A stretch of DNA of 64,000 nucleotides from Pisolithus tinctorius (GCA_024663395.1 JANFAH010000002.1:6483382-6547381), one strand, 5' to 3'; positions 1 to 13,661 are shown, counted from the first letter of the stretch. The notes: generated by a model not told the origin, from the sequence alone. Translations and numbers: made by a program.

Positions 1-699
1 AACGGCGGAAAGTGTAACAAACTAACTTCCCTCGTCGGCGCCATGCCTATACGCCCGTAGTGGGCGTGAAGTGCCAGGTACGATTTTGCCCTACTATGGG
101 AGGGCTCGAGTACGGTGGAGCACGATAAACACAGATCAGTAAGCATCGTGTGTTCCGATAGAAACGGCCAGGCATGTGCCCGAACACGTTACCATGGGAG
201 GGCTCAAGAATCGCAGGAACCAGAGATCTGGGATAAGCTCGCAATGACAAAAGAGAGCTCGGGATAAACTTTCCAGGTGAGGGTGGCTTTTAGGTAGGTG
301 GGCATAGCTAATCGCCGCAACTTTCCAATACTCGCAGGTGTGGCATTTAGTCTTCCACATCCTGCTGGTCGATGTCAGCATACAAGCGTGCAAGAGTGCA
401 GCAAGGGCAGTGGAAGACACTTCTTGTAAGAATGCTCGCTGGCTCTTTGGTATTTCCGCTCGAGCACGTAACATGTATTCAGGCCGATGGATGCTGCGCG
501 CCCGATAGGCTTCTGGCATGAAAACGCGGTGTGGCCAATCTCCTCTCCATTGAAAAAGTGCTCATGCCACATGACTTGAGTGTGTCTGACAGCCATACAA
601 AAGAATTGCAGCTGGGGGCGTCACTTCGAACTGGCTAAATTGGCTGCTGGGGGTCCCAAGGGTAAGATGAAACCGTGTTCTCAAGGCCTGTACTAGTGG
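1..699. other. No recognisable gene
   Basis: Only short overlapping open frames are present on the minus strand, with no family motif that I recognise and no convincing splice structure. The base composition and ORF density resemble the degraded repeat DNA found elsewhere in the window. I see no promoter, tRNA or simple repeat. Confidence 0.4.
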
Positions 700-1000
700 A
701 ATCTGATCCTATCTCTATCGGTGTTGCGCTTGCACTTTGCCGTCCAGCTGTGGTAAGGTATAGCACGGATGTGGATGCGATGAATCAACCAAACATTTGC
801 ATGACTTCTGTCTGCACCAAGAAATTTGGAGGTGACTCTCGGCCTGACGAAATCATCACTGCTGACAAGATCATTGCAGCCCATCAGATGGAGTACGTAG
901 CGTTGGGGAGTGTCCACAACTTCAGGCATCGTCATGTAATTTATTGTTTGTCCAGCAACTCCGTTGGTGCAGGATGTGTGGTCAACTCCTTTGAAAAGAT
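700..1000 (+). repeat. Dispersed repeat R1, copy 1
   Basis: The stretch is similar to 15975-16215 in the same orientation. Shared blocks include 'gttgacaagat'-like, 'cgtaa(a)t..ttgtttg(g/t)ccagc' and '(a/g)gatgtg' segments in the same order. It contains an open frame on each strand (675-1013 plus, 693-1037 minus), neither of which has a recognised domain. It is probably the remnant of an old mobile element or multicopy gene. Confidence 0.45.
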
Positions 1001-1540
1001 GAAAGAGTACTGATACAAGTGGTGTAATGCATCGCAAGGGTTTTGTACTGCAAGAGTCAGCGCTGACCGTTTTATAGACGCAACTCGTAGGTAGTCAACA
1101 AGGCAAGCTTGAATGTTTCGAGCGTGCAGCGCGAGGGGAGCTGGTGCATAAGGCTAAGAAATCGCCAGCAGGGAAATACTCTCAAGAATGCCGAGTGACT
1201 TCCTTGTCCGGGCTTGGACTCGTCTAACAGACAAGCCATCATGATCATAATTCACGGCTGACAGTTGCCCCCTAAGTTGCCCCACTCTCAAATCTAACAT
1301 CCATGCTGTCTGGTCCCAATATTCCATTGTGTATTCATAATTCAGATTGAGCTACATAGATAGTCTAGGGACCAGACAATATTGGCCGAGAGGGCCGAGG
1401 GGAGGCAATTGACAGAGCCATGTATGAGTGTATGGATAGCAGGGAAGTCTGACTCTGGTGCACAGAAGTGAAACGTAATAATCTTCCCAATTCATCGATC
1501 ATCCACCGAGTCTACTATCGTGTCAGCGTTATTTATGGCC
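1001..1540. other. No recognisable gene
   Basis: This stretch holds only short frames, and I see no motif, tandem repeat or RNA gene. Confidence 0.4.
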
Positions 1541-1544
1541 TGCG

Positions 1545-1800
1545 CAGGCCGCCCGGCGTGATTGACTCGCCCCGATCACAGCACTCCCAACCCCGTTCTC
1601 GACCCACCTCGCTTACGCTGGGGATCATACTTTAGTGGACCTTCACCGCCGGGACCGTAAACGCGAAACAACGCTCGTACCACTAACCCTTTTAGCAGGT
1701 GACTGCACAGGTTCTCTTGAACATCGAACAAGGCCAGCGACCGTTCGTTGATCCCATCGCGTGCGAATAATACCTGTTTTTGACTTCCCCCCTTGTCCAA
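1545..1800 (-). repeat. Dispersed repeat R2, copy 1 (degraded coding remnant)
   Basis: This is one of three related copies (the others are about 16745-16985 and 30762-30900). Read on the minus strand, all three encode versions of the same peptide, roughly 'ENLxxxLLKGLLVRxxFxVxxxG', followed in copies 1 and 2 by 'GSRxGLxVL'. No copy keeps a long intact frame. The ancestral protein is not one I can name. The shared frame suggests a dispersed gene or transposon ORF rather than a non-coding repeat. Confidence 0.5.
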
Positions 1801-4800
1801 ATCCTGCAGACCACGTTCATAAACACGCACAGTGCCCAAGGAATTCTCTCACAGATACGCTCCTGAGACAGGTATATCCACACTTCATGTTGAGCCTCCC
1901 TTCCTTGTACTTCTCGGGGGTCGCCATGTTCTTTGGAGAAGCAAAGGTCAGTCATCCATATATCGACAGTGAGGATGAGATGAGCTCGAGCCCATAGACC
2001 CCCAATGTGCACCGTCACGATCATGATCTACCTTTTACCACGGCGAACGTGGGTGCTGCGCTCGTCAGATTCAAGGATTCCTGGGAGTCATTCTTCGATT
2101 CTCTCCTCTGAGAATAGAAGACACTCAACATCGTCTTGGCACTACTACTCTCGTAAGTGACCGTCATGTGTATCTCACACCTATTTTATTATGATTTTTC
2201 TGATTTTCAGAGCCGTTTTATCCCTGTTCCAAAACTAAGAAATGGTCTACGACCCGCTCGTACCAACAAAAGCACTTCTCTCGCCTACCTCCACATCCAC
2301 TCCCCTCTTTTATGGGTGTGTATACGTCATCCAATTCTCGCCCATGAAAAGCATGCGTAACGCCATGAGGTGGACACTGGAGACAGAAAACTATAATATT
2401 TATATTGTAGAACATCTGGGTGATGTTGGCGTTATCCGGATATGGTTGGCTCGGTGTGTCTCGCATCTCTCTCTTTCTCCCCTCTTCTTTTCTCTCATTG
2501 CGCATGAATGCGGGTCCATGATATTCTTTATCATCTCTATCGTCTCCTTCATATGGCGTTCCGGATCCACAACCGGTCCATTCACACCCTCCCCACCAAC
2601 CCCAACGCAGCAACCGGTCCTTGGGTACTCGTCCTCAACCCATTTCTTATTGGGCCTTGTTTATTTCTGTGCGATCGTGAAGACGTTATATGGATATGGA
2701 AGGGTGAATGAGATGGCAAGGGTCACAGAAACGGCGAGGAGACGAGGGGTGCCATAAGAGAAGAGAGGGAAACGGGAAAAAGAAGCGAGGGAGAGGGAGG
2801 ATATGAAGAGCAGTCTAGACGAGGGAGAGTGAACGACCGCGAAGGAAGACTGGAAATGCGCCCCACGTGAATTCGAAGACGGACACAAAAGCGAACCAGA
2901 GCCGACTTTCCGAATGTACAACCGCAGCGATCGTGATGACGAATCATGGTTCAGTCTGCGTTGGCCGTCCTGTCGGGTCTTGAGTTGCTGTTGGTTAGAG
3001 AGTCCGCGCGCGTTGGATTGAGCGGGGACGCGAAGCAGCAGCGTACTCGCGATGTCGTATGTGAAGAAGGCAGCCTGGAGAGCGATGGGGGAATATATCA
3101 TCGTGATGTCTATGCGAGCGTGTCAGTCGCAGGGGCTATATCATACGTTGCGAAGCACGTTTATTCACCAACTCAGTGCGTACCTGTTTTATGCGATCAG
3201 AGAACAGCATGGCATTGTAATTGTATATCCAGGGGACTGGTTGTCATCATACCTCATATAGTACACTGTATTATTTTTTCTTATCCAAGCAGGATTTTAT
3301 TCACTCGAAATGCTCGAGTTGCCTGTGTGGCATACAAATTTGAAAACATGTGCTCGATGGCGACGGGAACTATTGCTGATGCATCAGTACTACCCACGAC
3401 TTAGCCGCGACGACCAAGGTTTCCATCACCGATCATCCAAGGCCGCCGTCGATCGATAGGTATATACCAATAAAAATGAATTGGGCAATCGATACAAAAT
3501 ATGCATGAAAGAATAGCCTACCAGACCTGCAGTCACCGATATTGATATGCTACTGTAAATGGCATTGTTGAAACACTTAAACCGTCGTGTCGGAGCTCGA
3601 AATTAATCGATTGCGGCGGAGCTGTCAAAAAAATGTTCACACTTTTTCTGGTGTGGCTGCCGGGGTGAGGTGACCTCGAGCTGACATTTGCCTCGGTTCG
3701 AAATTGTGAATAGTTCGATGCAGATTCGAAGTCAGACAGCTCGAACTCTTTTCGAACTGACTATTTATGGGCTCAGATAATGGATCGTCCTGTCAGCGTA
3801 TTGCAATCTCTACAGAATCTTGAAGTAGAATCCTCTTCTTCTCTGTACACTACAGTGGGTTCACTGGCACGAAAAAAGTCGAGTTTGCTGTCAATCGAGC
3901 TGGCTCCGTCTTGCAGGGACTGTGTAAACGAGCTGAGAAGTAACCCCCTTTTTTTCTTTTCTTTCTCTTACACAAGTGCTTTGACGTAGATACGTATACC
4001 TCGCCGTACTCCACTTAATCTCCCATGGATCGAACCAGATTGGGAGTCTCTATCTCGGTCACTCCCGGCATGGTGAATGCCCAAATACCGACCTGGGTTG
4101 CAAGGCTCCCGGTTGCCCGCATTCCCACCGCAGCGTTTTAGACCCCGGACAAATGGAAGCTGAGACTCGGAAGAAGTCTCGACTGATTCATTTGTACTGA
4201 CGCATACCCGACCGCTCATAGAGCGTTGAGTATTGAATTGAAGGACGGGGGCCGGCATGAACTATTGGTGTCCAGCAGAACATGCAGGGTGATCTAGGAG
4301 GGCGGCCCATCAGTTTGGCTTGTCGAACGAAAATAGGACTGTCACCGAATTTGGCCGCGGGCAAGCATTTCGTGCCATTGATATAGTGTATCAGTGGCTA
4401 GGCTCGAGAGTAGGGTAGCCGAGTGACCCCTGTTTCAACTGCACACCAACTGTAAATCGACAAATCTGTCTATCCAAGAAAACACATATTATATCAATCG
4501 CTAACAAGGCTGCTGTCGTCTGTTTCTCTTTCTGGCCACAAAACAAAAGCGACTTGTGGGAATAACGGTCCATACCGCTGCACAGCACCCCAGTCAGAAA
4601 AAGTACTAGCGTATTTCCCCGTTACTCATACTTTGTTGTACATGCGGAAATATGTATTTTTGTCTTCCACAGAGTCCTTACCCCCATCCATCTATGTATA
4701 TGGGTATTGTCATCAAGTCTGAGTCTTCCAGAAAGCTCCCCATGAGGTAAAGCATATTCAGTTTCTCCGCCCGTGCCCGGATGCACCCCCGTACGCGGTA

Positions 4801-5640
4801 CATAAATTCGGCTACATGGGCGGCGGGGTGGTGAGTAGTGTACCCTCTTCGGTTAGGCTGGCTCAGCTGTACGCCTGATACCAGTACAGGCCTGGCTCCC
4901 AAGTTGCTAGAACTTGCAGGGCTGCATAGGCGGAGCCATGCACGACTGGTTGGGCCTCACTACGTTTAAGAGGGCTCAGGTCTCAGACACGAATGGTCCG
5001 ACGCAGTGGTTTTTCGACAGAGTGACTGAGCGAACAGAACGGAAAGCTTACCTTCCAGGTGTGGGGCATCACAACTCAGGAATAAGAGCCGTGGAATGAC
5101 GTGGTGGTACACGTCCAATTGCCGATTTTGCCTCGGGGATGATTGACGGAAAAGATTTTTGGAATAACGTGCCCGCAGCAACCGAGTGCCTATAATATAT
5201 ACAAGCAATAAATTAAGATTTTATCGAGTGACGCCTGGAACCAAGGCCTATCTTGGAGACCGTTCGCGAGGCATCCGAGTGTCATTCCACGTGTACAATG
5301 TCGGCAAAAGGCTGGTACCAGTGTCATGTTTGTCATGGAACATACAGTTTACAAATTTTCATATGTGGAGCTTATACTGGCAGCTGTACCATAGGGTGGA
5401 TGTCAACTATATATTCAGTGTATACATAAGTATATACATCTCTCATATCCTGCCCAAACATATAGTTATGGGCGGGTCGACTGTGTCATGAGATGCTGAT
5501 GGGACTGGGCATGACAAATTCTGAGAAGTCATTCAATAGCGTATTGCATACAAGTCATACAACACAGCAGAATGTTAACAGTCGCTACTGTATATACAGA
5601 TGCAGTGTAAAGGAATGACAGAACAAGATGGCATACGTTG
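1801..5640. other. Unassigned degraded DNA
   Basis: Many overlapping frames of 60-170 codons occur on both strands (for example 2242-2757 plus, 2661-3101 minus, 2946-3404 plus). None shows a recognisable domain, and their overlap in antisense argues against real genes. The part at about 3160-3330 resembles 18370-18510. A minus-strand frame at 3968-4258 has a Cys-rich patch, too weak to call as a zinc finger. 3590-3770 is rich in TTCGA/TCGAA words. Confidence 0.35.
3160..3330 (+). repeat. Dispersed repeat R3, copy 1
   Basis: Partial similarity to 18370-18510 in the same orientation: a 'tatt(t)att..' stretch, then 'tacattatgtatt'-like sequence, 'cttatc(c)aagcag(g)att' and 'ttc(a/g)(c/a)tcga(a/g)atg(c/t)tcgag'. 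No coding content is recognised. Confidence 0.35.
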
Positions 5641-5647
5641 CAGAAGC

Positions 5648-6732
5648 TCAACTGACAGGAATCAAGACGAAAGGATAGAAAAGTGCAATGTGTCTACTGA
5701 AGGATTCCCAGATGTTGGACAATAGCGGGTGCTCGGCTGTTTCATTGCTAGATATCCCATCAGCACTACCATTCGTCCCATCATCATTGAGCCATTCTTC
5801 AATGAACTGTCCCTCCATGGGGATCCTTGGATCCCACGCAGACCAACTTCCATTGGGAAACATCAGATGAGCAGCAATGTATGCAAGCCAGAAGGCATCG
5901 TGACCCCAAGCCCACTGGGGAACGGATGTCGTCCGTATGTCATTCACGAGCCACCGTTCGATGTCTTTTGACAGTGCGGCCCAGTGACAGGTATCCATGG
6001 GGTTGAACGTAGAGGCCAGAGGCAAGAATGGGATTGGGAAATCCCCAGCAGAATCTTCTTGATCGATGCTGCCTGGCATGATGTGTAAAGACTGCCATTT
6101 ATTAGTCAGTAGTGAGCAGTGAAGATGGGGAAAAACTCATGGCGGTGAAACTCACAGTGACGGAATGAGTCAATCACTCAGATTGGTGAGCACTCCATGC
6201 CTTTGCACGAATGACTGGCAAGGTAATCCCCTTGTATTCCTCGGAAATAGATGCAGAGATTTCGATAGGCTAATAATATATGTTCATCAGTGCCACAGAA
6301 CGAATCAAAATGGGGGAGAAACATGCACAATGTCTGTATGAATGAGATGTCGAGGTACAGGTCCAGAAAAGCAGACCGTAACAATTAGTGGCTGCAGGAA
6401 TGCGGTTTCAGTGTCGGCATATTCAACATCAGGATAAACCACTGTGTTCACAGTGAGCAGCATAGTCATTTTGGTGTGAGCAGTGAGTGGTGAAGCTTCG
6501 AAGACTTGTCAAGAATCAGAAGTTTGCCAGTCACATGATACTGATTGCGCGTGTGAACAATACACTGGCAAGTCACCGCACCAAGCCAAAGTCCTGCACT
6601 GGGCTGCACATCCTGCACAGTGCGCACTGGTGCTGTCGCCCACCCAAAAGTATGTTCGTCTCTGTTATATATGTGAAGGATGCCCAGGAACTCCAACATA
6701 GCACACCTTGTTGACGGCAAAAGTAAGTGCAT
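5648..6732 (-). CDS. Hypothetical protein (exon structure uncertain)
   Basis: The minus strand has a 143-codon frame at 5648-6079 starting MPGSIDQED, with a Trp/Phe-rich body (WAWGHDAFWLAYIAAH) and an acidic tail. Further open frames lie upstream on the same strand at 6178-6384 and 6466-6732. They could be exons of one gene running away from the plus-strand transposase-like gene that begins near 6783-6925, as an accessory gene of the same element, but I could not join them with certainty. I do not recognise the product. Both the boundaries and the reality of the gene are uncertain. Confidence 0.3.
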
Positions 6733-6924
6733 TGAAATGAGCCATACTCCTTATCTTCTGTTGCTAACTTACAGGCAGTCTTTTGGTACAGTGCCAGAAA
6801 GAGGTACCTCAAGTGTATACTGCTTGGTCTGCCCAGCTGCAAATGGCCTTTATCGTACCATCGACTCGAAACACATCAACAGTCACACCAGCTCCCTCCT
6901 CCACCAATGCCATGTCAAGTACAA

Positions 6925-9900
6925 AACAAGCGGTTGCACGTCGCTTTTCGGGTTTCCATGCCCCTCATCACACTCCTCGATTTGATTTCCCTAGCACCTC
7001 GTGCACAAGCCCTGAACCGCGTGACATGGATGCTGATAGTTTTGACAGATCACAATACATGGGAGGCTTTGATGCTGAAGAAGATCCCACATCCGGACCG
7101 TCTAAATTTCCCCCTTCGACCCCCGAGCCAGGGCCAGATGACATTCCGCTTGTCCCGTTGAATGAGCTATGGAACGCAATATCCAACAGCCGCTATCAAA
7201 ACATAGACGGGACCTGCAATTTATTTCAAGAGCTGCAAGATGTGCTTGCCTCTGGTGAACCACTGTTTTCCGACCCAGCCACTGCACTCAATCAATTCCC
7301 ATGTGACGACATTCTTCTCAATGAAGACATGGAGTCTAACTTTGGTATCGAGCTTCCGGGTAAGTAGTCTATTTGCTCGTAGCTGAAACTTTCTTATGCC
7401 TGTTTAATCTCACATTCTAGATGATGAAGGCGACAAACCCACCCACTCTAACTCTGTGAAAACCAAGGTATCCACTGACAGCCTGACTTATCCTTGGCCA
7501 ACGAAAGCTGTACGTTCAACTTTATTACGGTTGATAGCTCAACGCTGAACATAATTTCTATGTACAGCATTTTCTCACCGTGATACTATTCAATTCTCCA
7601 AGGCTTCCCTTTTCTGATCCACAAAAGAAAGCCATCCTCGACTGGGCAAAGGAACTTGGTGCCCACTGATGTGCCGTCTTTGTATGTGCTGAAACAGCGC
7701 CATGAGCAAGTCAAGAAAATTGTGGGTGACCCGACCAAGAAGGTTGTTTCACCATTTGGTAATGTCTTCTATATCAACGATGTTGCAAAGGCCATTGCGA
7801 AGGTGAGTGACCGATGGCTGACTTGGTCCATGTATAAAAGTGACACAAATGTACGTTCGGGCTTAGGACTATGCAAACCCCCTCACACGATTTGTGATGC
7901 AAGACTTCCCGGAGGACAGTGGCAGCGGAATGTCACAAGTTTTCCATGGGGAGAAGATACTACATGAACAACCATCTCCCCCCTCAGTCTGTGTCAACTG
8001 GGAATGTTTATTATGTCAACGAGCTACTACAAGATTCGTCTGGAGTGTATTTTATACCCGAGCGCTTCTTCCTCGCATCGCCAAGTGTTGCCTCAGGTTC
8101 TGGTGGAAGGCCGGCAGACACGAAAGAGCTCTTCGCTCTTGGACACGCTGCTGAACGAACTGAAGTAAGTTTTATGATGCATTGAGGTGTGCTGTGGTCA
8201 TTGATAAAAATGCTGGCATGTTCGATCATAGGTTGGTTTTATTGTCGGCGATGAAAAGGAGATCATACCAACCTCAGTGTTCAGAAGATCATATGAGGAT
8301 ATCGCCTTCCGTCGTTCTGAACTCACATGTGGGTTGACCGAGTCGTCGAAGAAGTACGTATTGCTGGAACCCAACCCGTGGCGTAAGAAATCAGGTGGTC
8401 GGATGGTCTACGCTGTCCCATTGGTTATCTTTATGGATGATGTGTCTGGCAATATCTCCAAACAGTGGAACAAGCATTATGTGATATACATGTCGAATGC
8501 GAACCTTCCACGCGAAATGTTGGATCAAGAGTTCTGTGTATGGTTTGTCACATCATCTCCACATGCTTCTCCTATGGAATTGATGCATGGAATGAAGCAA
8601 TCAATACTGTAAGTCCCATTCACAGCTCTACAAACTCTCGCTGTCTCATTACATCTCTGCTTCAGGAGTGCCACTGAGTCGGGTATAATTGCTTGGGACT
8701 GTCAAGACAATGAAGAAGTGATGTTGATTCATGTACAGATTATTTCACGCAGGGGACAATCCTATGCAGGCAGAGGAGTGTAGCCAGGGTGGTTTGAATT
8801 GTAACCGCTTTTGTTGAACTTGTGATGTTGGAGGAACGAAGGAGCACAAGGAGTCCGAGCAGGGATACTGTAGCTTGTTCAAGGTCAGGCAAATATTCCC
8901 TCTTGATTCGAGTTCGAAACTAATATCTCATGCCAGTCAGGAAACCTTTGCACACCAGAGGGAATGGTGAATGAAATCAACAATCAGTTCGTGAATGCGA
9001 AGCTGTCTGGTGCAACAGAAAAGGTCAAAACATCGCTTTCAACGACTGGAGTTCATGACTCGCTGTCGCTTGGGATTGTAACTACGCTTGTTGAGATGGG
9101 CAAGAAGCTTCGCAAGCGAGGTGCCAGTGTTCCCGCAATGAAAGAGAGCGAGGTCAAGGCCGCTTTGGAGAAGGAACTCGAGGATCTTCTCAACAGAAAG
9201 AACCTGGACGACGTGATAAACCCACTCTTAGGCATGAACGGTGAGGCAGCATTTTACCTCTTCTCGTGCAATTACTAATAGTCCTTCAGGTATGAATATA
9301 CACTTGGACACGCCAACAGAGATTCTTCATACGATTCTGCTCGGTGTCGTAAAGTACTTCTGGGGACAGACCGTGTATCTTATCGAGAAGGCAAAATTGC
9401 TTGACATCTTTCAAAGTTGCCTGGATTCAATCAACCACGACACACTCAATGCACCAAGTTTGAATCCGGAATATATTTGTCGTTACAAAGGTGGACTGAT
9501 TGGGAAGCATTTCAAGAGCTTAGCGCAAGTAATGCCATTTGTTATCCATGACTTGATACTGCAGACTGTGATAGATGGATGGACGACTCTTGGAGAATTA
9601 GTCGTGCTCCTTTGGCACACAAAGATTGATCACATTGAAGTTTACCTGGTTAGTATTCCTCACGCACTGAACAACATACTCATTGATTTGTTGAAATCAA
9701 TAGGCGCAGCTCACTTGGACGATAGAAGACTTCCTCAATGTCACAGCAATCTGCGCTCCCAGTATCCTCATAACAAAGCCGAAGTTTCATTTCCTCATTC
9801 ACCTCCCAGTGTACATCCGCTGTTTTGGACCAGCAATCATTTTCTCCACCGAGTGTTATGAATCGTTCAACTGTGTCTTCAGGCTCTCATGTATATACAG

Positions 9901-11493
9901 CAGCCGGCAGGGCCCAAGTCAAGATACATGTCGTAGATTTGCGCAGCTCGACCTTGTCAAGCATATCATCACCGGTGGATACTGGTATGAGCAAGAACTA
10001 CAGAAATGGGTTTGTGCTGGCCCTTTCGTTTTGAGCTTTCTCTGCGAGCACCCAGCACAAGGAAAATTACTTGGGATCAAGTCCAACGAGGACCCTTGTG
10101 AGACAAATGGTAAGTACGAGCGTAAATTCAGTCTGAGCATTTCTGATAGCCTTTGTCTCCAGCAACTGGACAAATTCTTCATGTTCCAGCTACTAGCGGG
10201 AAATCGAAGACTCAGCTCTCAAATGCAGTGGATTGGGAGACAACAGCATGTGCGAAAATCCCAGCCTGCTCAGTTGACACAGGCACACAAACCGGCATAT
10301 TATCAAGGGGATGCTTTCATTTCCAAGCACGGTGACAAAGTCAAACTCGACGGAAATGTCATTTTTAAGTATCCCCCTTCAACCACCGGTTTCGCCATTG
10401 GGTGGGTAGTCGAGATCCTAATCGACAACGCTTACTGTCGAGTTGTCTCATATATTGCTCTCCAGCTATTCGCTTTTAGTCCCTGCTCTGCACCTGTCCC
10501 TCCACCTTCCATGCTTGGATTTGAGCAGTGAAAAAGTTGTTGTCGCCTCTGAGGTGAGTCCAAGTGTCCATTCAGATTCCCTTCTTAACCACTGATTCGA
10601 GTAATAAGGCCATCATTTGTGGTGTCAATTTACAGCACAACTGCGCTGATTCCAAGTGCATACAAATAATTCATCATACCACTCGACAGGAAAGAGTCCT
10701 TACGACGCGAACAAAGCCCGTGATCAGACATGAATTGACTGGAAAGTATCTTCTCAATACGTATTCCATTCATAACTATGCTTTTATTCGCACCGCACTC
10801 CCTTCGTCTTTACTGGAACCGCCGCTTTGAGTCCCAACAGCGAGTGTCCAAAAGGTCCGCAGTCGTGCAGTGCAGCAAGTTCGAGAGAAAAAGGCACAGC
10901 ACCAGTCAAATCAAACCCCACAAGAAGTGACCGCGAGCCCAAGCATACCGACCATGCCCCCACCTGCCTTTGATCAGTCAATACCCAAGCCAAAGCAAAA
11001 CAAGCGACGGAAGGGACCTTCGCAACCCACATCATCGGCCATGCCAGCTCCATCAGCACCAGAAGCCCCATCTCAGTCGAATCAATCCTCACAACAAGCG
11101 ACACACCCCACCTCATCAGCCACGCCAGCTCCATCTCTGTTGCAAGCTCCGCCTCCATTTTCGCCTATCCATACCATGCCCACTCCCTGGTACTACCATT
11201 CCCGATCCTTGGCCGCCCCCCCCAGAGGAACTGCAGGTCCCGGTTTCACATCAAACGGTGTAGCTGCGATGCCACCTACTCATGCACCCTGGAATCAGGG
11301 TTCCGAATCCCATTCCCATCAAGTCATGCAATGGCATGAACATATCCACCAGCCGTGGAATTATTACTTGCTGACCACGAGTATAGTTGATTCACAGTTA
11401 TCACATGGTATGCACTCGGCTCACCACCATACTTTGAATCCTCCACCTCCCCCCCTTGACGTATTTTACGAGCACCACATCCAATCATCTTAG
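6925..11493 (+). pseudogene. CACTA-like (TNP2/DUF4218-type) transposase-like protein, decayed
   Basis: This is a multi-exon plus-strand gene. The start is placed at MSSTKQAV (6925); the frame is open from 6783. Exons are joined by canonical short introns, for example 7360-7420, 8590-8664 and 9650-9704. The C-terminal half carries 'LDTPTEILHTILLGVV' followed by 'KFHFLIHLPVYIRCFGPA', 'FSTECYESFNCVFR' and 'IYSSRQGPSQDT'. This order resembles the DUF4218/TNP2 region of CACTA transposases (HLP..GP...ER). A Cys-rich segment (NCNRFC-stop-TCDVGG) precedes it. The gene is damaged: frame slips near 7668, 7950-7990 and 8735, and in-frame TGA codons at 8815 and 10828, each readable as an original CGA. 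The tail (10870-11493) is Pro/Ser/Gln-rich. The family is multicopy in mushroom genomes. The exact superfamily is inferred. Confidence 0.55.
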
Positions 11494-11726
11494 CTGTACT
11501 TATCCACCCCAAGGAATTATTACGCCCAGTCAGGATAGTCCCTATTTTACTCGAAATTGTGAAGTGCAGCAGTTGTACCTTCAGCACCCTATCCCCTCAC
11601 AATTACCATACAACCAACCACCTTATTACTCTACATGAACGTATTTCCCCATGCTTGCAGCTGTGCTTCGTGATTTTATTGATTTTGTGTGAACCATGTG
11701 CTAACAAATAGCGACATACAAGTCCA

Positions 11727-13661
11727 TTGAAAACACCACTTGCTCACCATTCCGCTTCTCCAGCCTCGGATCCAGAGTCGCCGCTCGTTCGAACGTTCAG
11801 CAATGTTTTGACACTATCAGCTGCAAACAACAACCTGGCTCTTCTTATGGTGGATCTCGTACTGCTGCTGGGCGCCCTTTCGTCTGCCAGCCAACGGACT
11901 GTTTCTAATTCGTCTGTTGGAAGTTCTCGAGGTTCAATGCCGTTTCCTGGAGGAGTACTAACTTCAAACCTATCTGGTCCTGGCAGGACTGGTTCGGACT
12001 ACAGTAACCCGCCACCGGCCACTCAACCTTCCTTGAGATCTACTCGCTATTCTCTACGACAGTGCTGCTTCAGATACATCATCCGTCGATGGGTCAGTCA
12101 GCGCCGGTGTGCATCGACCAAGGGACACGAACTCTGACGACGGGAATGATCTGACTTCCTTATCTCCACAGCGCATTAAACAGGCTCAAAGTTCATGCTA
12201 AGAAACTCGCTGATGACCTTCAAATCCCTGACAAGAGCCTCCTCGAGTTCATCGAGGTGAGTCTTTCTTGCTCTGACAAATACTCTTGAACCTCACCAAC
12301 TTGGATAGACCTGGAGATCTTTTCCTTATGCTCGTAGATATGAAAGCTTCCCTTGTCAAATACGAACTCAGCAACCAGACCCACCAGCTTCAAGCCCTAC
12401 AGGACACCCTATCCTCAAAGGACTTCGAGGTAAGTCCATGATCGTCGTGACGGATGTCTAAATTATACGCCGCTCTTCTAGCTTGGTCTGCACAACCAGT
12501 CTCCTGGCTTGTCTACTATCTCCCAACCTTACTGCCTATGTTACGGATACTCAACGCCACATAATGGTAGGTGGATTCTGAAACCTGGATGTAACTCTAT
12601 CGCTGATTCCCGTGCAGGATTTCATTTTCGAACATTTGGATGTATTCAAGATTCCTGCTGGGGTATTTGATGATGTGGAGCTTCGGGGCTCCCTGGGTAG
12701 GATCGTAACCAAATTGCTCGCAACGATCCACAGCCAGCTCAAGTCACAGGTGAGTTAACTTCATTCAGCCTGACTTCATACAACGTCTGACCAGATAAAC
12801 CAGCTGACAATTTCAATTGCGAAGAAAACATGCATCATCAATGTCTCTAAGGTATTGGCACTGCTCTAGTTCAGGGATGGAGGTGGATGCTGCCCACTGG
12901 AACAGAATGGCGTTCCTGGTGAGTACCCCAAGTTCATCCCCGAGCCTGAAGTATTTACAATGGGATGGTGGCAGCACTTAGCGTCAGTTGCCTCTGTCTC
13001 TTCCTCATAGGAACTAGTGACCACAAAGTGGCAACACTAGACATCTGCTTCACACCCTGTCTCATTCCCAACCTCAAATCAGACATGTGCAAAAAACTCG
13101 AGCAGGAGCTTCACATCAATATCAGTGACATGGAGCAGGACACTCTTCAAAGACAATGCAAATGAAGACGACACCTCCGAAGGCAATGATAACTGGGAGC
13201 CCCTTACCGAACCAAGCATCGATCCAGGATCTCAGAGACCCTAGCCTGGGACTGGACAACTCAGTGGCTGTTGACGCTGACACCGACGACACTCCCGACT
13301 CAGAGAATCCCAGGTAGCGATGCCAATGAACTTGATGAGATGGATTCGGGCTTTGGGCTTGTAAGTGGAAAGGCAGCCCGCTTCAACAGCAACAAATTCT
13401 GGAACTACGTGGATTATATGCTCAACCTCCTGCATGAGAGTGTGCGCAAGGATGCTGCTTCCAAGGAGGATTTTGAGAAAACCATTAGCAGGTAAATACT
13501 TTTTTTTTCGAGCGGGCAGCATTACTCACTATCTACTCAGCATTTTTGTTCAAATCTTTCAGGATGACCTTGTGGACTGCCCTGGCAATAGGAGGGGGGC
13601 GAAGATTTTGGCTGTGAATCCTCAGTGGCAGATGACCATCCAGCAGGGCCTCGTGTGGTAG
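11727..13661 (+). pseudogene. Second ORF of the CACTA-like element, unknown function
   Basis: A multi-exon plus-strand gene directly follows the transposase-like gene. Readable pieces in order are a Ser-rich N-terminus (11727-12137), 'VHAKKLADDLQIPDKSLLEFIE' (about 12190-12257), 'DMKASLVKYELSNQTHQLQ', 'FKIPAGVFDDVELRGSLGR' (about 12630-12710), a central 'NLKSDMCKKLEQELHIN', an acidic stretch, 'GFGLVSGKAARFNSNKFWNY' (about 13350-13410) and a C-terminal 'ILAVNPQWQMTIQQGLVW' ending at 13661. I recall this domain order from a large uncharacterised mushroom family found beside transposase-like genes; no function is known to me. The frame breaks several times, so this copy is probably dead. Exon ends are approximate. 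Confidence 0.45.

Noticed and set aside
2242..3404. Overlapping 130-170-codon frames as host genes
   Set aside because: They overlap in antisense, have low-complexity Ser/Arg composition, and show no domain or splice pattern.
3968..4258. Third copy of the C2H2 zinc-finger gene on the minus strand
   Set aside because: Only a short Cys/Gly-rich patch resembles the first finger; the second finger and exon pattern are absent.
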